From assembly GCF_018138085.1 (NCBI RefSeq), contig NZ_CP073105.1, forward strand, positions 372,001 to 436,000: DNA of 64,000 bases, written 5' to 3'. The notes under the pieces are model-generated. The model did not search any database and was not told the DNA's origin. It was given only the letters and a program-made list of their open reading frames with translations. Shown here in pieces: positions 57,124 through 64,000 of this stretch (its first letter is position 1; each line of letters starts with the position of its first letter). Source of the DNA: Stutzerimonas stutzeri (GTDB taxonomy: Bacteria; Pseudomonadota; Gammaproteobacteria; Pseudomonadales; Pseudomonadaceae). Made by a program: the position numbers and the translations under genes.

Positions 57124-57270
57124 GTTCGGGCCTTGGAGGGTTTGTCTGGCCGAAGGGTAGACCGGAGATCCGCGCCGACGCAAAAAAGCGCTTGAATCGC
57201 GGCGTGCGGCAACAGGGTGATACGAGACGTTGATGGAGCGGTCATACGACCAGCTTGCCGCCTGCCTGCG

Positions 57271-57759
57271 CTAGTCCGGTACCGGCAACTCCAGCGACTC
57301 CTTCACCTCCTCCATGACGATGTAGCTCTTCGATTCGCGCACGTGTGGCAGCTTGAGCAGGATGTCGCCCAGCAGCTTGCGGTAGGAGGCCATCTCAGAG
57401 ATGCGCGCCTTGATCAGGTAGTCGAAGTCGCCGGACACCAGATGGCACTCCAGTACGTGCGGCAGCTTGAGCACGGCGCGGCGGAACTCCTCGAAGATAT
57501 CGCCGGACTTGTAGGCCAGGCTGATCTCGACGAACACCAGCAGGCCGCCCTTCAGGTGTTGGGGGTTCAGCCGTGCGGTGTATCCCATGATGATGCCTTC
57601 CCGCTCCAGGCGTCTGACGCGCTCGGTGCAGGGCGTGGTGGACAGGCCGATGCGTTCGCCCAACTCGGTGAAGGGCATTCGTCCTTCAGCCTGAAGCAGG
57701 CGGAGGATCTGCCGATCGATTTTGTCCAGCTCGCGGCGGGTCTGATGCTTGGTTCTCAT
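57271..57759 (-). CDS. lrp: Lrp/AsnC-family regulator (DadR-like)
   Basis: A 162-residue Lrp-family regulator. The N-terminal winged helix (about residues 8-68) has the motif LDKIDRQILRLLQAEGRMPFTELGERIGLSTTPCTERVRRLEREG. The C-terminal RAM domain begins near HLKGGLLVFVEISLAYK. It is divergent from dadA, with an AT-rich control region between. In Pseudomonas this regulator (DadR) activates the dad operon in response to L-alanine, the likely role here. Confidence 0.95.
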   Translation of the reverse strand: MRTKHQTRRELDKIDRQILRLLQAEGRMPFTELGERIGLSTTPCTERVRRLEREGIIMGYTARLNPQHLKGGLLVFVEISLAYKSGDIFEEFRRAVLKLPHVLECHLVSGDFDYLIKARISEMASYRKLLGDILLKLPHVRESKSYIVMEEVKESLELPVPD

Positions 57760-57807
57760 AGGCGCATCGCCTCCGTTGAAGGGCCTTCTGGCGTGAATTA
57801 ATCGCAA

Positions 57808-57855
57808 ATATAGCCGTTTATATAGCGAAAAACCCTGCCGGCAGCTTTCTATACT
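57808..57855 (+). promoter_or_regulatory. lrp-dadA control region: direct repeats and -10
   Basis: ATATAGC occurs twice, at 57808-57814 and 57820-57826, 12 bp apart, in AT-rich DNA typical of Lrp binding. TATACT at 57850-57855 is a probable dadA -10 about 54 bp before the ATG. No good -35 is present, fitting activation by Lrp. Confidence 0.5.
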
Positions 57856-57908
57856 CCGCTTTAACAGTGATTCGAAAAAGCCTGGCAGTGAACGGGCGGG
57901 AGGCGATG

Positions 57909-59207
57909 ATGCGTGTTCTGGTAATGGGTAGCGGCGTGATCGGCACCACCAGTGCCTACTATCTGGCGCGTGCGGGTTTCGACGTCGTGGTGGTCGACCG
58001 CCAGCCGGCCGTGGCCATGGAAACCAGCTTCGCCAACGCCGGCCAGGTATCGCCTGGCTATGCCTCGCCCTGGGCCGCGCCGGGCGTGCCACTGAAAGCC
58101 ATGAAATGGCTGATGCAGCGTCACGCACCGCTGGCGATCAAGCTCACCGGCGATATCCAGCAATATCTGTGGATGGCGCAAATGCTGCGCAACTGCACGG
58201 CGGCGCGCTATGCAGTGAACAAGGAACGCATGGTGCGGCTGTCCGAGTACAGTCGCGACTGTCTCGACGAGTTGCGTGCCGAAACCGGCATCGACTACGA
58301 AGGCCGGCAGTGCGGTACCACCCAGCTGTTCCGTACCCAGGCGCAACTGGATAACGCGGCCAAGGATATCTCTGTGCTGGAGGCGTCCGGCGTGCCGTAC
58401 GAGTTGCTCGACCGGGCCGGTATCGCTCGGGCCGAGCCGGCGCTCGCACGCGTTGCGGACAAGCTCAGCGGGGCGCTGCGCCTGCCCAACGACCAGACCG
58501 GCGATTGTCATATGTTCACCACCCGGCTGGCCGAGATGGCGCGTGGGCTCGGCGTGGAGTTTCGCTTCGAGCAGGACATCCAGCGGCTGGAGTTTTCCGG
58601 CGATCGTCTCGATGGCGTCTGGATCGGCGGCAAGCTGGAAAAAGCCGATCGCTACGTGCTGGCGCTGGGCAGCTACAGCCCGCAAATGCTCAAGCCGTTG
58701 GGCATCCATGCACCGGTCTACCCGCTGAAGGGCTATTCATTGACCGTACCGATCAGCAATCCGAGCATGGCGCCGGTATCGACGGTGCTCGATGAAACCT
58801 ACAAGGTTGCCATTACCCGTTTCGATCAGCGGATTCGGGTCGGTGGCATGGCCGAAATCGCCGGGCACGACTTGTCGCTGAACCCGCGGCGGCGCGAAAC
58901 CCTGGAGATGGTGGTGGGTGATCTTTTTCCGCTGGGCGGTGATCCGAGTCGCGCGGAGCTCTGGACCGGCTTGCGGCCGGCAACCCCGGACGGCACGCCG
59001 ATCATCGGCGCGACGGCCTATCGCAACCTGTATCTGAACACGGGCCACGGTACTCTGGGCTGGACCATGGCCTGCGGATCGGGGCGTGTGCTCGCCGATC
59101 TGCTGGCGAACAAACGCACCCAGATCAGCACCGATGGTCTGGATATTTCCCGTTATGGCACCAGCAAGGAGTCCCGCAAACATGCCCATACAGCGCCTGC
59201 ACACTGA
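57909..59207 (+). CDS. dadA: D-amino acid dehydrogenase small subunit
   Basis: DadA oxidises D-alanine (and other D-amino acids) to the keto acid, feeding electrons to the respiratory chain. The 432-residue flavoprotein begins with [30 protein letters not shown], the FAD-binding beta-alpha-beta. The C-terminal [19 protein letters not shown] and [17 protein letters not shown] are typical. GGGAGG lies upstream of the double ATG; 57909 gives the same length as the PAO1 protein, though 57906 is also in frame. Its 3' end overlaps the next gene. Confidence 0.96.
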   Translation: MRVLVMGSGVIGTTSAYYLARAGFDVVVVDRQPAVAMETSFANAGQVSPGYASPWAAPGVPLKAMKWLMQRHAPLAIKLTGDIQQYLWMAQMLRNCTAARYAVNKERMVRLSEYSRDCLDELRAETGIDYEGRQCGTTQLFRTQAQLDNAAKDISVLEASGVPYELLDRAGIARAEPALARVADKLSGALRLPNDQTGDCHMFTTRLAEMARGLGVEFRFEQDIQRLEFSGDRLDGVWIGGKLEKADRYVLALGSYSPQMLKPLGIHAPVYPLKGYSLTVPISNPSMAPVSTVLDETYKVAITRFDQRIRVGGMAEIAGHDLSLNPRRRETLEMVVGDLFPLGGDPSRAELWTGLRPATPDGTPIIGATAYRNLYLNTGHGTLGWTMACGSGRVLADLLANKRTQISTDGLDISRYGTSKESRKHAHTAPAH

Positions 59208-59538
59208 TGCGCGAATGAGTCAGATCGTCATCCACCGTGGCACGGTCTATCTGGCCGGCCAGGTGGGTGAAGACCTGAGCGCCGGTATCGAGCAGCAAAC
59301 CCGTGAAACCCTCGAGAATATTGAACGGCTGCTGCGCCAGGCGGGGACCGACAAGCAGCACATCCTTTCGGTCACCATCTACCTGAAGGACATCGAAGCC
59401 GATTTTGCCGGCATGAATGCCGTCTGGGACAGCTGGCTGCCCACCGGGGTCGCCCCGGCACGCGCCACAGTCGAAGCCAGGTTGTGCGAGCCGGAGATTC
59501 TGGTTGAACTCTCGGTGGTGGCTGCACTGCCGGACTGA
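59182..59538 (+). CDS. RidA-family protein of the dad operon
   Basis: A 118-residue RidA-superfamily protein. The ATG at 59182 has AAGGAG 10 nt upstream, and the gene overlaps the dadA end by 26 bp. The [30 protein letters not shown] segment and the C-terminal [25 protein letters not shown] are typical. Its likely role is removing reactive imine or enamine made by DadA. In PAO1 a similar protein (PA5303) is followed by dadX, which is absent here. Confidence 0.92.
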   Translation: MPIQRLHTDARMSQIVIHRGTVYLAGQVGEDLSAGIEQQTRETLENIERLLRQAGTDKQHILSVTIYLKDIEADFAGMNAVWDSWLPTGVAPARATVEARLCEPEILVELSVVAALPD

Positions 59539-59651
59539 TAGCGCTTTGGCCGCATAGTCATCGGCAATTCGTCCTGATGTGTTGAAAATAGCGAACGCCC
59601 TCGCCATCATAGCGACCTATGTTTATCGCGCTTGATTGGGAGGCTCCCCTA

Positions 59652-60200
59652 TTGGACGTCGGCGTTCGACTGCAAACCATCCGCAAACTCAAAGGCCTTT
59701 CCCAGCGTGAGCTAGCCAAGCGTGCGGGCGTTACCAACAGCACGATCTCGATGATCGAGAAGAACAGCGTCAGCCCTTCGATCAGTTCGCTGAAGAAGGT
59801 CCTGGGCGGCATTCCGATGTCGCTGGTCGAGTTCTTCTCGCCCGATTTCGAGCAGGAGAGTGACACCCAGGTCGTTTACAAGGCGGGCGAGCTGATCGAT
59901 ATTTCCGACGGCGCGGTGAGCATGAAGCTCATCGGCAAGGCGCACCCGGGCAGGGCGATCGCCTTTCTCTCCGAGACCTACCCGCCGGGGGCAGATACCG
60001 GTACGGACATGCTGGCGCATCAGGGCGAAGAGGCCGGCATGCTGGTGGAGGGACGGTTGGAACTGACGGTGAATGGTCAGACCTATGTGCTCGAGACCGG
60101 TGATAGCTACTACTTCGACAGCAACAAACCGCATCGCTTCCATAATCCATTCGATACGCCGGCCAAGCTGATCAGCGCAACCACGCCAGCCAATTTCTGA
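59652..60200 (+). CDS. XRE-cupin transcriptional regulator (PuuR-like)
   Basis: A 182-residue regulator. The N-terminal HTH (LDVGVRLQTIRKLKGLSQRELAKRAGVTNSTISMIEKNSVSPSISSLKKVL, about residues 1-50) is followed by a cupin domain near 110-180 with EEAGMLVEGRLELTVNGQ and SNKPHRFHNPF. The TTG at 59652 is chosen because GGGAGG sits 8 nt upstream and the resulting MDVGVRLQTIRK start fits the family. An ATG at 59619 would add 11 unconserved residues. Polyamine- or amino-acid-responsive control is inferred. Confidence 0.88.
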   Translation: MDVGVRLQTIRKLKGLSQRELAKRAGVTNSTISMIEKNSVSPSISSLKKVLGGIPMSLVEFFSPDFEQESDTQVVYKAGELIDISDGAVSMKLIGKAHPGRAIAFLSETYPPGADTGTDMLAHQGEEAGMLVEGRLELTVNGQTYVLETGDSYYFDSNKPHRFHNPFDTPAKLISATTPANF

Positions 60201-60270
60201 TTGGCGCATGCGAATCGGCACGCGGTGCGACACAAGGTCGCTGGCATGGGCTGCGCGACATGGGTTGTTT

Positions 60271-60296
60271 CGGCAAGCATGGCTTGCCGCTATACT
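60271..60296 (+). promoter_or_regulatory. Palindrome and -10 upstream of the cytochrome c5 gene
   Basis: CGGCAAGC-ATG-GCTTGCCG (60271-60289) is a perfect 8-bp palindrome, followed one base later by TATACT (60291-60296), a good -10. The palindrome would overlap the -35 region, as an operator would, or it could form the terminator hairpin of the regulator gene. Confidence 0.45.
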
Positions 60297-60352
60297 AGCC
60301 GCCGCTCGCGTTACCGTGGCCGCGGGCGTGTCTAGCCACATGAGGGTGTAAG

Positions 60353-60775
60353 GTGAACCTGATTAAGAAGATCCTGGTAGCACAGACTGCCGTAGTGGCC
60401 CTGTGGGCAGTGAGCGCTCAGGCTGCGACCAACGATGACATCGCCGAACGGCTCAAGCCGGTGGGCGAAGTTTGTATTCAAGGTGAAGAATGCGCAGCGG
60501 CTGGCCCTGCTGCTGCGGCAGCCGGTGGTGCCGCGCGTAGTGGCGAGGCCGTCGTCGGCAAGTTCTGTGGCGCTTGCCACGGCTCCGGCCTGCTGAATTC
60601 GCCGAAAGTCGGCGATACCGCTGCCTGGAAAGAGCGCGCCGACGCGCGTGGTGGCATCGACGGCCTGCTCAAGCACGCCATCAGCGGCTTCAACGCCATG
60701 CCGCCGAAAGGCACCTGTGCTGATTGCTCGGACGACGAACTGCTCGCCGCCATCAAGCACATGTCCGGTCTCTGA
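60353..60775 (+). CDS. Cytochrome c5 family protein
   Basis: A 140-residue exported monohaem c-type cytochrome. The signal peptide ends near VSAQAATNDD (about residue 25). The haem motif is CGACH in GKFCGACHGSGLLNSPKVGDTAAW. The distal Met is expected in FNAMPPKGTCADCSDDELLAAIKHM, which also holds the Cys pair typical of c5. It probably carries electrons in the periplasm. The start is a GTG at 60353 with GAGG upstream. PAO1 has cycB here. Confidence 0.93.
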   Translation: MNLIKKILVAQTAVVALWAVSAQAATNDDIAERLKPVGEVCIQGEECAAAGPAAAAAGGAARSGEAVVGKFCGACHGSGLLNSPKVGDTAAWKERADARGGIDGLLKHAISGFNAMPPKGTCADCSDDELLAAIKHMSGL

Positions 60776-60792
60776 GTTCAGCCGGGCACACG

Positions 60793-60813
60793 AGCCGCCT
60801 TCGGGCGGCTTTG
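60793..60813 (+). terminator. Hairpin terminator after cytochrome c5
   Basis: AGCCGCC (60793-60799) and GGCGGCT (60804-60810) with loop TTCG and a short T run, 18 bp after the stop codon. Confidence 0.7.
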
Positions 60814-60914
60814 TCGTTTTCGGTGGGGAGAAAAGCCGCGGGACGCCGGGTCGAATCTTGAAACCCGTTCCTGGGCTGCGGCGACGCTGGCCCAGGCAAG
60901 CCGATGAGGTGTCC

Positions 60915-61433
60915 ATGCCCAGTTCCTCCCCGCAACCCGAGCAGCTGCACTTTGCCAGCGATGGCCGCACGCCGAACAGCCCGCACCCGGTCCTGGTATA
61001 CCGCCAGCTGCCGTTAGCCGATGGCGACTATGCCGGCGCGTTCGAGAACTTGTTCGACAGTCACCTGTGGCCGGCTCAGTGGCGCGCCGGTGTCTATGAC
61101 TATCACCACTATCACTCCACGGCGCACGAGGTGCTGGGTGTGTCGCGGGGCTCGGCGCGGCTGATGCTCGGTGGCGAGCACGGCCAGGAAGTCGAGGTGC
61201 GTGCGGGAGACGCACTGGTGTTGCCGGCCGGTACCGGTCATTGCCAGCTCAGCGCCAGCGACGACTTCGAAGTGGTGGGTGGCTACCCGGTCGACCAGCA
61301 ATACGATCTGCTGCGCCCGGATGAAGCCAGCCATGACGAGGCGCAGGCACGCGCGCTAAAGGTCGGTGTGCCGGCCAGCGATCCGGTTGCCGGCACCCAG
61401 GGGGCGCTGGTCGATCTGTGGCGTAAGGAGTAG
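60915..61433 (+). CDS. Cupin-domain protein
   Basis: A 172-residue protein with a cupin fold. The putative metal-site segment YDYHHYHSTAHEVLGVSRGSARLMLGG (about residues 57-83) has the clustered histidines and Glu of cupin motif 1, and motif 2 is GDALVLPAGTGHCQLSASDDFEVVGGYP. The family is similar to uncharacterised cupins near xpt in PAO1 (PA5299 in my recollection). GAGG lies upstream of the ATG. It is convergent with xpt, 10 bp apart. The substrate is unknown. Confidence 0.83.
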   Translation: MPSSSPQPEQLHFASDGRTPNSPHPVLVYRQLPLADGDYAGAFENLFDSHLWPAQWRAGVYDYHHYHSTAHEVLGVSRGSARLMLGGEHGQEVEVRAGDALVLPAGTGHCQLSASDDFEVVGGYPVDQQYDLLRPDEASHDEAQARALKVGVPASDPVAGTQGALVDLWRKE

Positions 61434-61443
61434 CGCGGGGCGC

Positions 61444-62028
<585 letters not shown>

Positions 62029-62206
62029 TCAAGCGTGAGCGGCCGGATTTGCCTGACGAATCGGGGTTCCGAAAACCAGTTGGGCGCTGCGCCATGGAGG
62101 CGAGCGCCCAGCTCGTTTCGATCCAGCATCCGTTCGTCACTGCTTACCGCAGCCTGGAAAGCCGCGCATTCTCGCTCAAATCCGTGCCGCGGTCCAAGGG
62201 GCGTGT

Positions 62207-62797
62207 TCAGTCCGGTGTTTCTATCGACAGGCGGCGAAAGCGCGCCGCTTCGCCGTGGTGTTGGAGCACGACATGGCCTTCCGCGGCCTGGGCGAAGCGC
62301 GGATAGCCGCTGAACTTGCTACCGGCAATGCGCTCACGCAACGCCGGATCGTCGAGGCGATAGCGCAACACGCAGCGTCCGTTCAGCCAGTGCTCGACCT
62401 CGTCGCCCCGCACGCTCAACGCGGCTTCGACGAATCGTTCGGGCTCGATCGGCGTTTCCAGCTCAGGCGGCAGCAATCCGTACAGCGCACCGTTGCGCGT
62501 CCTGGGTTCGCGTCCGTCCGGGTGGCCCTGATCATCGAGCAGTTGCATCTCCGGACCGCTGTGCCAGCTCAGCTCCGCTGCCTCCTCGACCCGACAGAAC
62601 AGCCCGGAATTTCCGGCTGCCGGCAGGGCGAATTCCAGGCGCAGCACGAAGTCGCGATAACGCTGCCGTGAGATCAGGTCGACGCGCCGCGTGCCGGCGA
62701 CAGCCTGGAGTTCGTCGCCCGCCACGCGCCAGCAATCGTGGGGGAAGTCTGCGCCGTGCCAGCCGCGCCACTGGGATGCATCGAGTTGCTCGATCAT
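62207..62797 (-). CDS. DUF1080 (3-keto-disaccharide hydrolase-like) protein
   Basis: A 196-residue protein of the DUF1080 beta-sandwich family. It contains VDLISRQRYRDFVLRLEFALPAAGNSGLFCRVEE and GPEMQLLDDQGHPD, typical for the fold, and lacks a signal peptide. Some DUF1080 members cleave 3-keto sugars. It follows the GH13 gene with a 4-bp gap, which suggests a shared sugar role. The reaction is not established. Confidence 0.8.
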   Translation of the reverse strand: MIEQLDASQWRGWHGADFPHDCWRVAGDELQAVAGTRRVDLISRQRYRDFVLRLEFALPAAGNSGLFCRVEEAAELSWHSGPEMQLLDDQGHPDGREPRTRNGALYGLLPPELETPIEPERFVEAALSVRGDEVEHWLNGRCVLRYRLDDPALRERIAGSKFSGYPRFAQAAEGHVVLQHHGEAARFRRLSIETPD

Positions 62798-62801
62798 GAG
62801 T

Positions 62802-64000
62802 TCATCCGAACAGCTGCTGTTTGCGGCGCAGCCAGCGGTAGCCGTAGCCGGTCAGGCGTAACCGCAGCGGGCTGCCGTGGGGTTGTTCGTAATCGCTGTC
62901 GGCCAGGACGTCGACCATGTCCTGCAGATCGTCGTCAGCGATCTCGACCTCGACCTCCCGGTCCGCCAGGTTCGCCAGCATCAGCACGGTCGAATCATTG
63001 TCGTGGCGGATGGCGAACACCGAAGGGCAACCCGTTTCGACCGCGCGATGCTTGCCGCCGCCGATCTCGCGCAGGCCGATGCGGGTGCGGATCATGGTCC
63101 CGGTCCGCGACAGCAGGGAGTCGTCGCGCAGGGTCTGGGCGTAGACGTTTCTCTGCTGGTAACCGAATTCGTCCCCATCGATCACCGGTGCGGCAAGTTG
63201 CTCGGAGTCCGCGCAGGAGAAGCCGGCGTTGGGTTCGTTGGACCATTGCATCGGTGTGCGTACCGCCAGGCGCTCGGGGCGTGACAGGTCATCCCCCATG
63301 CCGATCTCCTCGCCATAACGAACGATCGGCGTGCCGGGCAGCGCGAACAGCAGTGCATGGGCCATGGCGATGCGCCGTTCGTTGCCGTCGAGCATCGGTG
63401 CCAGGCGTCGGCGTATGCCGCGGTTGTAGGCGCGCATGTCGGGTTCGGGGGCGAAGGCCTGCATCACTTCTTCACGCTCGTCGTCGGTCAGGCGCTCGAG
63501 ATCCAGCTCGTCGTGGTTACGCAGCCAGATGGCGTACTGCGCGCGTTCGGGCGGTTCCGGCTGGCTTTCCAAGGCTTGATGGAGAGGCGCTGCCTCGCTG
63601 CGTGCGAGCGCGAGGAAGAAGTGGTTGTTGGCCCAGAAATTCAGCAACAGGGTCAGCCTGTCGCCTTCGCCGAAATAGCCGCGGTACAGCTCCGGCTCCA
63701 CGTCGACCTCACCCAGCAGCACCGCTTCGGGTCGACGCAGGGTGACGAAGTCGCGCATGTGTTCGAGCAGCCAATAACCGTCCTGATCGTCCCCGCCACC
63801 GGCCTGTTCGACGAGATGCGAAGCGGCGTCGACGCGGAATCCCGACACGCCAAGGCGCAGCCAGAAGGCAATGATCCGCTCGATCTCCTTGATCACCTTC
63901 GGGTTGCCCAGGTTGAGGTCGGGCTCATGGCTGTAGAACAGGTGGCGGTAGTACTGCCCAGCCTCTTCGTCCCAGGTCCAGACGCTTTTCTCCACGGTGG
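62802..64000 (-). CDS. GH13 alpha-glucosidase/trehalose-synthase-like enzyme (partial)
   Basis: The frame is open to the right edge, so the N-terminal end is outside the window and about 399 residues are visible. The GH13 catalytic triad is present: GVSGFRVDAASHL with the nucleophile Asp, LLGEVDVEP with the acid Glu, and WLRNHDELDLERL with the Asp. The MQWSNEPNAGFSCADS segment and a C-terminal beta domain follow. The NHDELDLERLTDDER pattern resembles maltose-active trehalose synthases. Which GH13 reaction it carries cannot be settled from this part. It is followed at a 4-bp gap by the DUF1080 gene. Confidence 0.87.
   Translation of the reverse strand, partial: TVEKSVWTWDEEAGQYYRHLFYSHEPDLNLGNPKVIKEIERIIAFWLRLGVSGFRVDAASHLVEQAGGGDDQDGYWLLEHMRDFVTLRRPEAVLLGEVDVEPELYRGYFGEGDRLTLLLNFWANNHFFLALARSEAAPLHQALESQPEPPERAQYAIWLRNHDELDLERLTDDEREEVMQAFAPEPDMRAYNRGIRRRLAPMLDGNERRIAMAHALLFALPGTPIVRYGEEIGMGDDLSRPERLAVRTPMQWSNEPNAGFSCADSEQLAAPVIDGDEFGYQQRNVYAQTLRDDSLLSRTGTMIRTRIGLREIGGGKHRAVETGCPSVFAIRHDNDSTVLMLANLADREVEVEIADDDLQDMVDVLADSDYEQPHGSPLRLRLTGYGYRWLRRKQQLFG

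Overview
The window is about 64 kb of GC-rich chromosome from a gammaproteobacterium, most likely a Pseudomonas of the stutzeri/mendocina type (Stutzerimonas). This rests on gene content and order. From memory, phoR-phoB, ubiA-ubiC, glcC/glcDEFG, rubA-rubB-HU, ridA-spoT-rpoZ-gmk-yicC-rph, crc/pyrE, argB-algC-dut-coaBC/radC, and oxidoreductase-lrp/dadA-ridA-regulator-cytochrome c5-xpt all follow the P. aeruginosa PAO1 backbone around PA5298-PA5362. Species-level assignment is inference. No rRNA, tRNA, IS element, integrase or CRISPR array was seen.

Layout. 1-5.3 kb: a partial CNNM/CorC-type membrane protein, the phosphate two-component system phoB-phoR with a PHO box, and ubiA/ubiC for ubiquinone entry. 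5.4-15.2 kb: a complete glycolate locus of the E. coli type, with divergent regulator glcC and then glcDEFG, glcB (malate synthase G) and glcA (permease). Two identical 15-bp palindromes lie in the glcC-glcD gap and an A-rich Crc/Hfq-type motif lies at the glcA ribosome site. 15.3-17.6 kb: rubredoxin, rubredoxin reductase, an HU-type protein and an SCP2-domain protein. 17.7-20.6 kb: a lower-GC accessory island with a Tle1-like DUF2235 lipase followed by two paralogous DUF2931 lipoproteins, which looks like a type VI effector with its immunity genes. 20.8-24.4 kb: the glutarate module gcdR/gcdH/CoA-transferase. 24.5-32.8 kb: lemA with two TPM-domain genes, a second FtsH-like protease, a small unknown gene, and a FecR protein, an OmpA lipoprotein and a CHASE2 adenylate cyclase.

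32.8-47.4 kb is core housekeeping: ridA, spoT, rpoZ, gmk, yicC, rph, a DUF4870 gene, crc, pyrE, a DUF4124 gene, argB, a long algC, dut, coaBC and radC. 47.4-57.1 kb is more variable: an unknown polytopic membrane protein coupled to a hotdog thioesterase, a 3-hydroxyacyl-CoA dehydrogenase, an MCP with a C-terminal sensor-like domain, an Mpo1-like protein, a secreted unknown, a phospholipase D lipoprotein and a PuuB-like oxidoreductase. 57.2-64 kb holds lrp/dadA (without dadX), a RidA protein, an XRE-cupin regulator, cytochrome c5, a cupin, xpt, a DUF1080 protein and a partial GH13 glucosyl enzyme.

The most unusual structure is a family of bipartite heptamer repeats in four intergenic regions (3.6-3.8, 23.1, 26.6 and 38.9 kb). 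Each joins an array of CTTCAGG units to inverted GC-rich heptamers, and three contain an AAAGCGC core. They sit at gene 3' ends and match no repeat class I can name.
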